Part shown: positions 7,808 to 16,865 of the stretch, piece by piece
Layout: every line of letters begins with the position of its first letter
How positions within the stretch are numbered: the stretch's first letter is position 1
Source: DASTCZ01 sp963704455
GTDB taxonomy: Bacteria; Acidobacteriota; Terriglobia; Acidiferrales; UBA7541
DNA: 64,000 bases
Assembly: GCA_963704455.1 (NCBI GenBank)
Contig: OY969905.1
Span: 992,001-1,056,000, forward strand
Reading direction: 5' to 3'
The notes under the pieces: model-generated
The model's input: only the letters and a program-made list of their open reading frames with translations
What the model was told of the DNA's origin: nothing
Database searches by the model: none
Translations under genes and position numbers: made by a program

Positions 7808-8734
7808 ATGATTTCAATGAAGAAAAGACAGATTGTCCTGCTACTGATTTCGGCGATGACCGTGGGAGCAATCGGAGGGATGCTGCTTTCGCCCGCGCCG
7901 GTGGGCGCAGTGGCCAAGGAAATAACCGAATTGCTCACAGGTGTAACCATCCTTCAGCAGGGGCAGCGCGACATGCAAAGTTCGATTGACACAAAGTTTT
8001 CCGAGTTGCGCACCCTTGTCGCTCAGCAATCTGACAACTCAAACAAACTGAACACAGCCATCGGCGCGCTACAGAAAACCATGCAGGACTTGCAGGCGAA
8101 CACTGGCGCGCAGCTCAGCTCCATGGGCACACAGGTGCAGGGCGTGACCGATAATGTTTCCGAGACACAGACGCGCCTCTCAAAGATCAACACTCAATTA
8201 GTGGAAGTGCAGAATACACTGCAGACGCTTGATGGAAAGGTGACCGCACTGGCCCAGCCTGCGCCTTCCACGGCGAACCCGGCGCCCGGAAGCGCGCCAA
8301 ATCCGGCGAGTGGGTCAACCGCGACCGCGCCCCCTCCTGCGCCGCAGACTCTTTATGACAGCGCTCGCCAGGATTTCCTGACCGGAAAATATGAACTTGC
8401 CTTGCAGGAATTTCAGGACTACCTGAAGTATTATCCCACGACAGATCTTGCCTCGAACTCCGTCTTCTATCAGGGCGAAATTGCCTTTAAGCAGCACCGG
8501 TACGAGGACGCTGTCGGTTTCTACTCCGACGTACTATCCCACTACCCAAACAGCAACAAACTTTCCGTCTCGCTCTACCAGCGCGGCCTTTCCTACATTC
8601 AAATGGGGAAAAAAGCGAGCGGAGAAGCGGACTTGCGTTCCGTCATCCGCCTCTATCCGAATATGGATGAGGCGCCTCTGGCCCGTACCAAGCTGCACGA
8701 AATGGGCGTTCCTGTTTCCGGCGGTGGAAGGTAG
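7808..8734 (+). CDS. cpoB: CpoB/YbgF-like Tol-Pal coordinator with TPR domain
   Basis: A 308-residue periplasmic protein, started at the ATG at 7808 behind GGAGG (7798-7802). The frame opens earlier at 7679, but that part runs through the hairpin and lacks protein character. The N-terminus is a signal peptide or anchor (KRQIVLLLISAMTVGAIGGMLL). Residues about 40-145 are glutamine- and serine-rich helical coiled coil. A proline/alanine linker follows, then a C-terminal TPR array (YDSARQDFLTGKYELALQEF, DLASNSVFYQGEIAF, RYEDAVGFYSDVL). This matches CpoB, which joins Tol-Pal constriction to septal peptidoglycan synthesis. It is the last gene of the tol-pal set. Confidence 0.9.
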   Translation: MISMKKRQIVLLLISAMTVGAIGGMLLSPAPVGAVAKEITELLTGVTILQQGQRDMQSSIDTKFSELRTLVAQQSDNSNKLNTAIGALQKTMQDLQANTGAQLSSMGTQVQGVTDNVSETQTRLSKINTQLVEVQNTLQTLDGKVTALAQPAPSTANPAPGSAPNPASGSTATAPPPAPQTLYDSARQDFLTGKYELALQEFQDYLKYYPTTDLASNSVFYQGEIAFKQHRYEDAVGFYSDVLSHYPNSNKLSVSLYQRGLSYIQMGKKASGEADLRSVIRLYPNMDEAPLARTKLHEMGVPVSGGGR

Positions 8735-8981
8735 CGTTGCGGTGGTGCGACACTTGGGCTACGGGAATCCCCAACGCGTCTTCATAGCGTCACACGGGAA
8801 GCGAATTCAAGATCTGCATGCATAATTACTCTAGCATTATAAACACTATTCGTTAGCTGCGCCCCCGCCGAATGACCGTTGTATTGCGTCCAGCCCGCCC
8901 TCGTGCTATCGTGCCGCGAATAATAGGGATAGCGCAAAAAGTATTGCGCGGCGACATTTCGCGGAGTGTGAGGGGGAAACG

Positions 8982-9452
8982 ATGTCCGTTAACAAAGTGA
9001 TTCTCGTGGGCCGGCTCGGGCGCGATCCCGAAACGCGCTACACCCCGGCTGGCCAGGGCGTCTGCAATTTCAGCCTCGCCACGGATGAAACCTTCAAGGA
9101 CCGCAACGGAGAGCGCCAGAAGCGCACCGAATGGCACAAAATCGTTTTGTGGGGCAAGCTTGCGGAAATCGCCCAGCAGTACTTGAAGAAAGGGATGCTC
9201 GTTTACATCGAGGGACGCATTCAGACGCGCCAGTGGGATGACAAAAATACCGGCCAAAAACGCACCGCCACAGACATTGTGGGCAACGTCATGAGGATGT
9301 TGACCTCACGGAGCGAATCAGGTGGCATGGCCGCCGCGGCCGCCGCATCCGGTCCGAGCTCTCCCGACGCTGAATTCAATCAGTCCGGCGCCGATGACGC
9401 GGGCTCCTCCGCCCCCGGCCCGGACATCTCCGACGAAGATATCCCCTTCTGA
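8982..9452 (+). CDS. ssb: Single-stranded DNA-binding protein
   Basis: A 156-residue SSB. The OB-fold domain occupies residues 1-110 (MSVNKVILVGRLGRDPETRY, NFSLATDE, EWHKIVLWGKLAEIA, YIEGRIQTRQW). A glycine/alanine/serine-rich linker leads to the acidic tip DEDIPF, which recruits replication and repair proteins. The ATG is 3 nt after GGGGGAAACG, a purine-rich ribosome site. The gene stands alone about 250 bp downstream of cpoB, so it probably has its own promoter. Nothing unusual was seen. Confidence 0.97.
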   Translation: MSVNKVILVGRLGRDPETRYTPAGQGVCNFSLATDETFKDRNGERQKRTEWHKIVLWGKLAEIAQQYLKKGMLVYIEGRIQTRQWDDKNTGQKRTATDIVGNVMRMLTSRSESGGMAAAAAASGPSSPDAEFNQSGADDAGSSAPGPDISDEDIPF

Positions 9453-9517
9453 ACTTTTACGGACAGGTTTCCACCGGCTGAAAGAAAAAAGAAGGTTCTT
9501 AATTCGGAGATTCCGGC

Positions 9518-10357
9518 CTAGGCAGTATCTGGAGCGCCACTCGCCCCCGGCACTTCTTCATCAGGCTCTTCGCCGACCTCTGGCAATGTGGGGAGCACTT
9601 CCGCGGCAATCAAGCGGTCCATCACCCTGACGTCGCGCTTCACCTTACCGTCGCGGCATTCAACAATCCGCTTTGAATATCGCGCGATGTCCGGTTCGTG
9701 CGTCACGAGAATGACGGTCAATCCCTGTTCATTGTTGAGTTTTTGCAAAATGTCCATGATCTCAACGGAAGTCCTGCTGTCCAGGTTTCCCGTCGGCTCG
9801 TCCGCCAGAAGAATCGAAGGCCGGTTCACCAGCGCCCGGGCAATCGCCACGCGCTGTTGCTGGCCTCCGGAGAGCTGGCTGGGGAAATGGTGCGACCGGT
9901 CCGCTAAGCCCACTATTTCGAGGGAATATTTCGCACGTGATTCCCGCTCTTCGAGTGTGATCCCGGCATAGATCGTCGGCAATTCCACGTTTTCAAGAGC
10001 CGACGTACGCGAAAGCAGGTTAAACTGTTGAAACACGAATCCCAGTTTCCTGTTCCGGAGATGCGCGAGATCCACCTTTTCCATTCCAGAAACGTCTACA
10101 CCTTCCAGGAAATAGCGGCCCCGCGTAGGCTTGTCAAGGCAGCCGAGAATGTTCATCAGCGTGGATTTGCCGGAACCCGAGGCGCCCATCACAGCGACAA
10201 ACTCGCCCTTGTGGATCTCCATGGAGATGCCGCGGAGGGCGTGTACCTGCACTTCACCCAGATCGTAAGTCTTATGTACGTTTTCCAGCCGTATGATAGC
10301 CGCATCGGCCTTCGGCGCTTCTGCGCCCGGCATCGTCATCGTCACTGTCTCCGCCAT
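9518..10357 (-). CDS. LolD/MacB-type ABC transporter ATP-binding protein
   Basis: A 279-residue ABC ATPase. Walker A GASGSGKST is near residues 58-66, the signature LSGGQQQRVAIARAL near 160-174, and Walker B ILLADEPTGNLD just after. The LolD/MacB/FtsE-family pattern is clear in HALRGISMEIHKGEFVAVMG and LLSRTSALENVELPTIYAG. A C-terminal tail of about 40 residues (from KRDVRVMDRL on) is acidic and proline-rich and goes beyond the core domain. No permease gene is adjacent, so the substrate is unknown. Partners in this family are MacB-like efflux permeases or LolCE. It lies 170 bp downstream of the sigma/anti-sigma/Spy-like genes on the same strand and could be part of that regulon. Confidence 0.9.
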   Translation of the reverse strand: MAETVTMTMPGAEAPKADAAIIRLENVHKTYDLGEVQVHALRGISMEIHKGEFVAVMGASGSGKSTLMNILGCLDKPTRGRYFLEGVDVSGMEKVDLAHLRNRKLGFVFQQFNLLSRTSALENVELPTIYAGITLEERESRAKYSLEIVGLADRSHHFPSQLSGGQQQRVAIARALVNRPSILLADEPTGNLDSRTSVEIMDILQKLNNEQGLTVILVTHEPDIARYSKRIVECRDGKVKRDVRVMDRLIAAEVLPTLPEVGEEPDEEVPGASGAPDTA

Positions 10358-10527
10358 CGTCGTTTCATCTTTCCGTGGCCGGCATAGTGTACTTCATGGC
10401 CGATAAATCGCCCATACCCAAAATCGCCAAGCCGGATCATAAACACCCGCAACCTGACAGAATGATCCCGCAAGCTCTTGATTCACAACGCAATTAGATT
10501 GACCTGAATACGACGGTGGGCACCGGT

Positions 10528-10947
10528 TCAATTGCCGCCCGTTCTCTTTTTCCGATCTTCGTCCATCTGGCGTAGCTTTTCCTCAAATTTGGGTAGCTGC
10601 TCCGGCGTCAGGATCGCGCGGATCTGGTCGCGGCCCTCCTTGCGGATGGCCTCCATCTGCGGTGCCATTTGGTCGTGGACGGACTTATACTTCGCGCCAG
10701 TTTGCTCAAGGATTGATAGGAGCTGCTTCTGCTGATCCGCAGTCAACCCGAGATCCCTCGAATAGGTATCCACTACATGCTCGTTGCGCTGTGCGGCGGT
10801 CTGCGGCGGCCCCTGCCGGCGGCCACCGGTTCCAGCCATCACGCTCCTGCCCGCCCAATACATTCCGAGCGCACCCAGCGCGGCGCCCAAAATGAACACC
10901 GCAAGGACCAGACCTACTGCTGCCGTTTTCGTCCGTTCACCTGACAT
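10528..10947 (-). CDS. Spy/CpxP-like periplasmic protein with LTxxQ motifs
   Basis: A 139-residue protein with an N-terminal membrane anchor or uncleaved signal at about residues 9-33 (AAVGLVLAVFILGAALGALGMYW). A helical, highly charged periplasmic part follows, with two motifs matching the LTxxQ signature of Spy/CpxP/ZraP proteins: LTADQQKQLL and LTPEQLPKFEEKL. Those proteins are periplasmic chaperones or negative regulators in envelope stress. Its start overlaps the end of the anti-sigma gene by 11 nt, so it belongs to the sigma operon. This suggests a role as regulator or effector of the ECF response, by inference. The sequence is too short to exclude another helical envelope protein. Confidence 0.72.
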   Translation of the reverse strand: MSGERTKTAAVGLVLAVFILGAALGALGMYWAGRSVMAGTGGRRQGPPQTAAQRNEHVVDTYSRDLGLTADQQKQLLSILEQTGAKYKSVHDQMAPQMEAIRKEGRDQIRAILTPEQLPKFEEKLRQMDEDRKKRTGGN

Positions 10948-11437
10948 TGCCGCGCTCCGCTAATGAAATCAGCACTTCATCCGGGGTCTGCGGTTGCTGG
11001 ATATCCGGCTGCTGCACCAGCTCTGTCACGTCTTGACTCGTTCCGCTGGGGGCGACATACGCGTAAATGTAGAAAGACATCACCATCACAGCCGCGCAAG
11101 CAGCCAGCGCGACGCGCCCTGCCAAATGTTCCAGTGGGCCCCAAAATGTAATTTTCTGGGCGGCACGGCGTTCCTCTTCCGCGCGAATTTGCGCAAACAC
11201 GCGCGTCATGAAGCCCGGCTGCGCACCGGCAGTCGGTTCCAAACCCCAGCGCAGCAGCGCACGGCTCAACTCCGCGGCATCCACGCCTTCGCGGCAGTGC
11301 GCGCAGCTTGAAACATGTGCCGCGAGGTCGGCGCCAAGCGAGAGTTCCTGCCCAGGCTCGGCCGCGCGATCCACGGCATCCGCAAGCCTTGCTTCATACG
11401 GCTCGCATGCCCTATTTGTCTTATTCGTATTCCACAT
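10937..11437 (-). CDS. Anti-sigma factor with zinc-finger (zf-HC2) domain
   Basis: A 166-residue membrane-bound anti-sigma factor. The ATG at 11437 is chosen because GGAGG lies 6 nt upstream; an ATG five codons earlier has no such site. The N-terminal zf-HC2 domain shows the HxxxCxxC motif HVSSCAHC (H41, C45, C48), which holds zinc in the RsrA/ChrR class. One membrane helix near residues 108-128 (VALAACAAVMVMSFYIYAYV) is followed by a short periplasmic tail. It lies 32 nt downstream of the ECF sigma gene and overlaps the Spy-like gene. It presumably sequesters the sigma factor until an envelope or redox signal is received. Confidence 0.9.
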   Translation of the reverse strand: MWNTNKTNRACEPYEARLADAVDRAAEPGQELSLGADLAAHVSSCAHCREGVDAAELSRALLRWGLEPTAGAQPGFMTRVFAQIRAEEERRAAQKITFWGPLEHLAGRVALAACAAVMVMSFYIYAYVAPSGTSQDVTELVQQPDIQQPQTPDEVLISLAERGNVR

Positions 11438-11469
11438 AACTTGCCTCCACATCCCTTTCTCACAAATCC

Positions 11470-12153
11470 TTACGGGTTCCCGGTCTTGCTCTTGCTATCC
11501 ACCGTCGCGCCCCGCAGCCGCCTTCTATAAGTTTCCACAAGCCGCGCGCGCGCGCGAAACAATCTCACCTTTACGGTGTTCACATTTATACCCAGCGTCT
11601 CGCCGATTTCCTCCACCGAAAAACCCTCAATCTCTTTCATTACCAACATGGTCTGGTCTTGCACATCCAGTTCCGAAAGCAAACGCTCGACTAACTGCTT
11701 TTGCTCCACCCGCTTCGCTGCATCATCGGAGGACCGCAGCGCGCCAAATGGTTGCTCGCTGACCCCCTGCAGCTGGCGGGTCTGCTCTTCACTCATGTCC
11801 GCTTCGTACACCAGCCGGCGGACTTTTTTCTTCCTCAGGTAGTCCCAGCACTCGTTGACCGCGATCTTGTAAAGCCACGTTCCGAACGCGGACCGCAAAT
11901 CGAAGCGTTTCAGCGAAAAATACGCCTTGACGAAAACCTGCTGGGCTACGTCTTCAATATCCTCCCGCCGGCGCAGGATGCCGCCCACCACCGCGAAGAT
12001 GCGCTGCTGGTGCTTTGCCAGTAATTCCTCATAGGCAGCGACTTCGCCTTGTTGCGCGCGCCGGACAAGCTGGCGTTCCAAGGTTGCCGCATTCTCCGCG
12101 GCCTCGGTCCGCCCGCCCTTTTCTCCCACTTTTAAGACGTGATCCATCGCCAT
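11470..12153 (-). CDS. ECF RNA polymerase sigma factor
   Basis: An RpoE-like sigma-70 factor of about 227 residues. Region 2 is visible as YEELLAKHQQRIFAVVGGIL with the DIEDVAQQVFVKAY core-binding helix. Region 4 is visible as ELDVQDQTMLVMKEIEGFSVEEIGETLGINVNTVKVRLFRARARL. The start is uncertain. In-frame ATGs at 12153 and 12147 fit the family, and the frame runs on to 12291 only by overlapping the divergent XRE gene. The anti-sigma gene follows directly, so this is a classical autoregulated ECF pair. The next gene encodes a Spy-like periplasmic protein, which hints that the signal is envelope damage. Confidence 0.93.
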   Translation of the reverse strand: MAMDHVLKVGEKGGRTEAAENAATLERQLVRRAQQGEVAAYEELLAKHQQRIFAVVGGILRRREDIEDVAQQVFVKAYFSLKRFDLRSAFGTWLYKIAVNECWDYLRKKKVRRLVYEADMSEEQTRQLQGVSEQPFGALRSSDDAAKRVEQKQLVERLLSELDVQDQTMLVMKEIEGFSVEEIGETLGINVNTVKVRLFRARARLVETYRRRLRGATVDSKSKTGNP

Positions 12154-12229
12154 CCGGTTACACCAAGTATTTCCACTGTTGCATATTTTTTCGCTTGCGC
12201 CCCCCATAATCGTCTGGAATAATGCCGAC

Positions 12230-12601
12230 ATGATTATTGGCGACCGACTTCGCGCTCTGCGCGAAGAAAAAAAACTCTCACAAGGGGACATCGAGAAGCG
12301 TACGGGTCTTTTGCGCTGTTACATCTCTCGAGTCGAAAACGGCCACACAGTTCCGGCCATTGAGACTCTCGAGAAAATGGCGCGCGCCCTCGAGGTTCCG
12401 CTCTACCAACTCTTTTACGACGGCGAAGAACCGCCCGAATTGCCCAACCTGCCCAAGCGCAGGACAGCCGATGAAATCGTCTGGGGCAGCCACGGCAAAG
12501 AAGCCCGATACTTGGGCAAGTTCCGCCGCCTCATGGGCAAGATTGACGAAGCTGACCGGCGCCTTCTGCTTTTCATGGCGCAAAAACTGGCCAGCCGTTA
12601 A
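12230..12601 (+). CDS. XRE-family helix-turn-helix transcriptional regulator
   Basis: A 123-residue regulator with an HTH_3 domain at residues 4-60 (GDRLRALREEKKLSQGDIEKRTGLLRCYISRVENGHTVPAIETLEKMARALEV is the visible domain, quoted here by its ends GDRLRALREE and MARALEV). A C-terminal tail (YLGKFRRLMGKIDEADRRLL) probably mediates dimerisation. The ATG at 12230 begins exactly at the domain; the frame opens 17 codons earlier without family support. It diverges from the ECF sigma gene with about 75 bp between starts, so it may regulate that promoter. No metabolite-binding domain is present. It is a common type in Acidobacteriota, often with no assigned target. Confidence 0.85.
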   Translation: MIIGDRLRALREEKKLSQGDIEKRTGLLRCYISRVENGHTVPAIETLEKMARALEVPLYQLFYDGEEPPELPNLPKRRTADEIVWGSHGKEARYLGKFRRLMGKIDEADRRLLLFMAQKLASR

Positions 12602-12749
12602 CTTGGACAAGGGCCGGCTCGATCCCCACCGGCCCGCGTCGTTCCCCAATGATTCGCCAGAGCTCCTCGGCTCTCAGTCCCGCCTGCGAGCTTTCGAAAA
12701 ACCGTTGGCTGTTTGTGTTTCAATTTGGTACAGACCCAGTTTTCTGGCT

Positions 12750-14351
12750 TCATTCCCACTCAATCGTGCTCGGCGGCTTCGAGCTGATATCGTAAACGAC
12801 CCTGTTGATTCCGCGCACCTCATTTACGATGCGGGAAGAGATCCTCTCGAGGACGCTGGCCGGTAGCCGGCACCAGTCCGCTGTCATCGCGTCCTCGGAT
12901 TCCACCACGCGTACGGCAGCCGTCAAACCGTAGGTTCTTCCGTCCCCCATTACGCCAACGCTTTGCACCGGCAGCAAAACCGCAAACGCCTGCCAAGTCT
13001 TTTCATAAAGCCCCGCGCGCCGGATCTCTTCTACAACAATTGCATCCGCTTCTCTCAATAGCGCCAGCCACTCCGGCGTAACTTCACCTAGAATCCGCAC
13101 AGCGAGTCCGGGCCCGGGAAACGGCTGCTTCGTCAGGATCTCCTTCGGCAAACCGAGGTCTGCTCCGATGCGCCGGACCTCGTCCTTAAACAAATCTCGC
13201 AGCGGCTCGATAAGCGCGAACGGCATGTCCGCGGGCAATCCGCCAACGTTGTGGTGCGTCTTGATTGTCGCTGAGGGCCCTTTTACCGAGACCGACTCAA
13301 TCACGTCCGGATAAAGTGTTCCCTGCACCAGATATTTCAAATTGCCCGAACCCGACAGCTTCCGCGCCTCATCTGCGAAGACGGCGATAAATTCCCCGCC
13401 GATCCGCTTGCGTTTCTCTTCCGGGTCCGTCACTCCTTTTAGACGCGCGAGAAATCTTTCCGAGGCATCCACTCCCGTGACGTTCAAGCCCAGCCGCTTC
13501 AACAAGTTCAGAGTGTCGTGGAATTCGTTTTTTCGCAGAAGGCCCGTGTCCACGAAAATATTTGTCAGCCTCTCGCCGATGGCCTTGCCAACGAGAACCG
13601 CCGCGACTGTGGAATCCACTCCGCCGCTCAGCGCGCAAATTGCGCGGCCATCGCCCACTCGCCTCTGAATTGCTTCGACCGTCTCCGCGATAAAAGCGGA
13701 CCCGCTCCAATTCGTCTGCGCTCCGCAAACGCGGAACACAAAGTTTCGCAGGATTTCATCTCCGCCTTCCGTGTGCTTCACTTCGGGATGAAACTCAACC
13801 GCGAAAATTCTCCGCTCGGCGTTTTCAACGGCGGAAATTGCATTGTCGGTCCGGCCCGTTACGCGAAACCCATCCGGCACCGCGAGCACGTGATCCCCGT
13901 GACTGTTCCAGACACGAAGTTTCTCAGGCAACCCCTGAAGCAGCCCTGAAGAATCACTGATGTCCAATTGCATAGGTCCGTATTCGGCGTGATCGGCGGG
14001 TACCACCTGCCCGCCCAGTGCGTGCGTGATCCATTGCAGCCCGTAGCAAATCCCGAGCACCGGCACTCCCATCGCCAGCACTTGCGGATCGCATTTCGGC
14101 GCGTTCAAGTCGTACACTGAACTCGGTCCGCCGGAGAGCACAATCCCCACCGGTTCGAGCGCGCGGATTTCTTCCAGCGATGTGGTGCACGGCAGGATTG
14201 CGGAAAACACCTGCTGCTCGCGGATTCTGCGCGCAATGAGCTGCGTGTATTGCCCGCCGAAATCCAGCACCACGATTCCGCCAAGTTCGCTCTTCGGTGT
14301 TGCCTTCACCATCGGTGTCGCCTTCACCATTCCCGCTCCCGCTGCCGCCAT
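12750..14351 (-). CDS. guaA: GMP synthase (glutamine-hydrolysing)
   Basis: Converts XMP to GMP using glutamine and ATP. The N-terminal class-I glutamine amidotransferase has its nucleophile in GICYGLQWI and the H-x-E pair in VEFHPEVKH. The ATP-pyrophosphatase P-loop is ALSGGVDSTVAA, and the C-terminal dimerisation domain ends in STIEWE, the usual terminus. Of several possible starts, the ATG at 14351 follows a GGGGG site and gives 533 residues. The frame opens at 14381. A curious tandem repeat MVKATP-MVKATP is encoded just before the domain. It lies downstream of leuS (16-nt gap) in an nfo-leuS-guaA series. Confidence 0.96.
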   Translation of the reverse strand: MAAAGAGMVKATPMVKATPKSELGGIVVLDFGGQYTQLIARRIREQQVFSAILPCTTSLEEIRALEPVGIVLSGGPSSVYDLNAPKCDPQVLAMGVPVLGICYGLQWITHALGGQVVPADHAEYGPMQLDISDSSGLLQGLPEKLRVWNSHGDHVLAVPDGFRVTGRTDNAISAVENAERRIFAVEFHPEVKHTEGGDEILRNFVFRVCGAQTNWSGSAFIAETVEAIQRRVGDGRAICALSGGVDSTVAAVLVGKAIGERLTNIFVDTGLLRKNEFHDTLNLLKRLGLNVTGVDASERFLARLKGVTDPEEKRKRIGGEFIAVFADEARKLSGSGNLKYLVQGTLYPDVIESVSVKGPSATIKTHHNVGGLPADMPFALIEPLRDLFKDEVRRIGADLGLPKEILTKQPFPGPGLAVRILGEVTPEWLALLREADAIVVEEIRRAGLYEKTWQAFAVLLPVQSVGVMGDGRTYGLTAAVRVVESEDAMTADWCRLPASVLERISSRIVNEVRGINRVVYDISSKPPSTIEWE

Positions 14352-14367
14352 TGTGCCCCCAATTAAA

Positions 14368-16860
14368 TCATCGCACGACAATATTCACGAGCTTGTCCGG
14401 AACCGCAATTGTTTTCACGATTGTTTTGCCGCGTATTGCCTCGGCAACTTTGGGTTCGTTCTTAGCCCGCGCCACGAGCGACTCTTCATCCAAACCCACT
14501 TCCACCACGATCTTTGCCCGCACCCTGCCATTGACCTGCACCACCACTTCCACCTGTTCCTCTGCCGCAAATTCCGCGCGATATTGCGGCCATGACGCCG
14601 CAATCAACCCGCCAGTGTGACCGAGCATCTCCCACAATTCCTCCGCCAGGTGCGGCGCCATCGGCGCGAGCATCAGCGTCATAAGCTCGAGCACTTCCTT
14701 CAACACTTGCGGCCGCACAGCGTCCCCAAACGGTTCCTGCGCGTGAATCTCATTCACAAGCTCCATGATCAGTGCAATCGCCGAGTTGAAGTGCCAGCGC
14801 GTCTCGAAATCATTTGTAGCGCGCCGCAGCGTCTGGTGCGTTTTCCGCAGCAACACTCTTTCCTTTTCGCTTGCCAGCCCGAGATCTCCCACGCCCGCCG
14901 CGTGCCCGCGCACGTCCGCTACGTGCCGCTCCATCAAACGGTGCACGCGCTTAAGAAAGCGCGCGCAACCCTCGACGCTCTGTTCACTCCACTCCATATC
15001 TTTTTCCGGCGGCGCCGCGAAGAGCGTGTAGACGCGCCCGGTATCTGCGCCGTACTTCTCTGCCATTTCCATCGCTCCCACCACGTTGCCCTTCGATTTG
15101 GACATCGCCGTCCCGCCCTTCAGCACCATCCCTTGCGTGAACAGGCGCGTGAACGGCTCGGTCGCCTGCACGAATCCCATATCACACAGCACCTTGGTGA
15201 AAAATCGTGCGTACAGCAGGTGCAGGATCGCGTGCACGATCCCGCCGATATATTGGTCCACCGGAAACCAGTACCGCGCCAGCTCCGGCTCGAACGGCTT
15301 CCTGCTGTTGTGCGGATCAAGATATCGCAGGAAATACCATGACGAATCCACGAACGTGTCCATCGTGTCCGTCTCGCGCCGGGCCGCGCCGCCGCACTTC
15401 GGGCATTTCACGTTTACAAATTCCGGCACTCCCGCTAAAGGTGATTGGCCCTGCCCGGAAATCGCGACATTCTCCGGTAGCCGCACCGGAAGCTGGTTGT
15501 CGGGCACCGGCACAATCCCGTCACGATCGCAATAAATCACCGGAATCGGCGTGCCCCAATATCGTTGCCGCGAAATTCCCCAATCGCGCAGACGAAAAGT
15601 TATTTCGCCTCGGCCAAATCCGCGCGATTGGGCATCCGCGGTCATCCGTCGAATTGCCTCTTCCGATTTGAGTCCTGTGTAAGCGCCCGAATTCACCAGC
15701 TTTCCGTATTCCGTCGAGGCTTCCTTCAACGTTTCCGCGACAAGCGGCGCGCCGTCCGCGGGCTGAATCACGATCGGAATCGGCAACTTGTATTTCGTGC
15801 AAAACTCAAAATCGCGCTGGTCGTGCGCGGGCACGGCCATCACCGCGCCGGTACCGTATTCCATCAGGACGAAATTCCCCACCCAGATTGGCAGGTTCTC
15901 GCCATTGAATGGATTCAACGCATGCCCGCCCGTTGCGAATCCAGTTTTCTCCGCCGTGGCGACGTCTTCCGCTTTCGCCGACGCCTGCTTCATCTGCGCA
16001 AGTTTCGCTTCTGCCTCCGCACGCGCGGGCGAGCCCGCCAGCAATTCCGCAACGAGCGGATGCCCCGGCGCGAGGATCACCGCCGCAGCGCCGTAAATCG
16101 TGTCAATCCTTGTGGTGAAAACTTCAACGCTCTTCCCCGCCAATTCCGCCACCGCAAATTGCACGCGCGCGCCTGCCGACTTGCCTATCCAATTCCGCTG
16201 CATCGTCGCGACGCGCTCGGGCCAGCCCTCGGCAAGCCCATCCAAATCCTTCAGCAATTCTTCCGCGTATCGCGTGATGCGGAAAAACCACTGCTCGATT
16301 TCGCGCGACTCCACCAGCGTATCTTCGTGCCGCCAGCAGCAGCCGTTCACCACTTGTTCGTTCGCCAGCACCGTCGCGCACTTCGGACACCAGTTCACGC
16401 GGCTCTTTTTGCGATACGCCAGGTCGCGCTCCAGCATCCGCAAAAAAATCCACTGGTTCCAGTGGTAGTATTCCGCGTCGCACGTCGCGATCTCGCGCCG
16501 CCAGTCATAGCTGAATCCGAATCGCCCGCAAACTTTCTTGAACTCGGTCACATTCCCGAGCGTCCATTCTCGCGGATGGATTCCACGCTGGATCGCCGCG
16601 TTTTCGGCGGGCAGACCGAACGCGTCCCAACCCATTGGATGAATCACGTTGAATCCGCGCATCCGGCGGTAACGCGCCACTACATCGCCAATCGTATAAT
16701 TCCGCATGTGGCCCATGTGCAGGGTGCCCGAGGGATATGGCAGCATCTCCAACACGTAATACTTCTTGCGGTCCGGATCCGGATCAGCCTCAAACGCGCG
16801 CTGCTGCTCCCAGATTCTTTGCCACTTGGCTTCCACTGCTTGTGGATCGTATTCCGCCAC
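14368..16860 (-). CDS. leuS: Leucine--tRNA ligase
   Basis: A class-I aminoacyl-tRNA synthetase of 830 residues. The HIGH motif appears as HMGH in YPSGTLHMGHMRNY, and KMSKS as MSKSKGNVV. The CP1 editing domain is present (FTTRIDTIYGAAAVILAP; TGAVMAVPAHDQRDFEF), and the zinc-binding cysteines occur in WCPKCATVLA. The GTG at 16860 (MAEYDPQAVEAKWQ) is chosen as start: it sits just after a GAGGGC site and 5 nt past the nfo stop. The frame is open to 17088, but that stretch is the antisense-like shadow of the nfo tail (lysine/glutamate-rich) and is not LeuS sequence. Confidence 0.97.
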   Translation of the reverse strand: MAEYDPQAVEAKWQRIWEQQRAFEADPDPDRKKYYVLEMLPYPSGTLHMGHMRNYTIGDVVARYRRMRGFNVIHPMGWDAFGLPAENAAIQRGIHPREWTLGNVTEFKKVCGRFGFSYDWRREIATCDAEYYHWNQWIFLRMLERDLAYRKKSRVNWCPKCATVLANEQVVNGCCWRHEDTLVESREIEQWFFRITRYAEELLKDLDGLAEGWPERVATMQRNWIGKSAGARVQFAVAELAGKSVEVFTTRIDTIYGAAAVILAPGHPLVAELLAGSPARAEAEAKLAQMKQASAKAEDVATAEKTGFATGGHALNPFNGENLPIWVGNFVLMEYGTGAVMAVPAHDQRDFEFCTKYKLPIPIVIQPADGAPLVAETLKEASTEYGKLVNSGAYTGLKSEEAIRRMTADAQSRGFGRGEITFRLRDWGISRQRYWGTPIPVIYCDRDGIVPVPDNQLPVRLPENVAISGQGQSPLAGVPEFVNVKCPKCGGAARRETDTMDTFVDSSWYFLRYLDPHNSRKPFEPELARYWFPVDQYIGGIVHAILHLLYARFFTKVLCDMGFVQATEPFTRLFTQGMVLKGGTAMSKSKGNVVGAMEMAEKYGADTGRVYTLFAAPPEKDMEWSEQSVEGCARFLKRVHRLMERHVADVRGHAAGVGDLGLASEKERVLLRKTHQTLRRATNDFETRWHFNSAIALIMELVNEIHAQEPFGDAVRPQVLKEVLELMTLMLAPMAPHLAEELWEMLGHTGGLIAASWPQYRAEFAAEEQVEVVVQVNGRVRAKIVVEVGLDEESLVARAKNEPKVAEAIRGKTIVKTIAVPDKLVNIVVR

Positions 16861-16865
16861 GCCCT

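Noticed and set aside
11470..12291. Longer start for the ECF sigma factor at 12291
   Set aside because: It would overlap the XRE gene and adds residues unlike the family.
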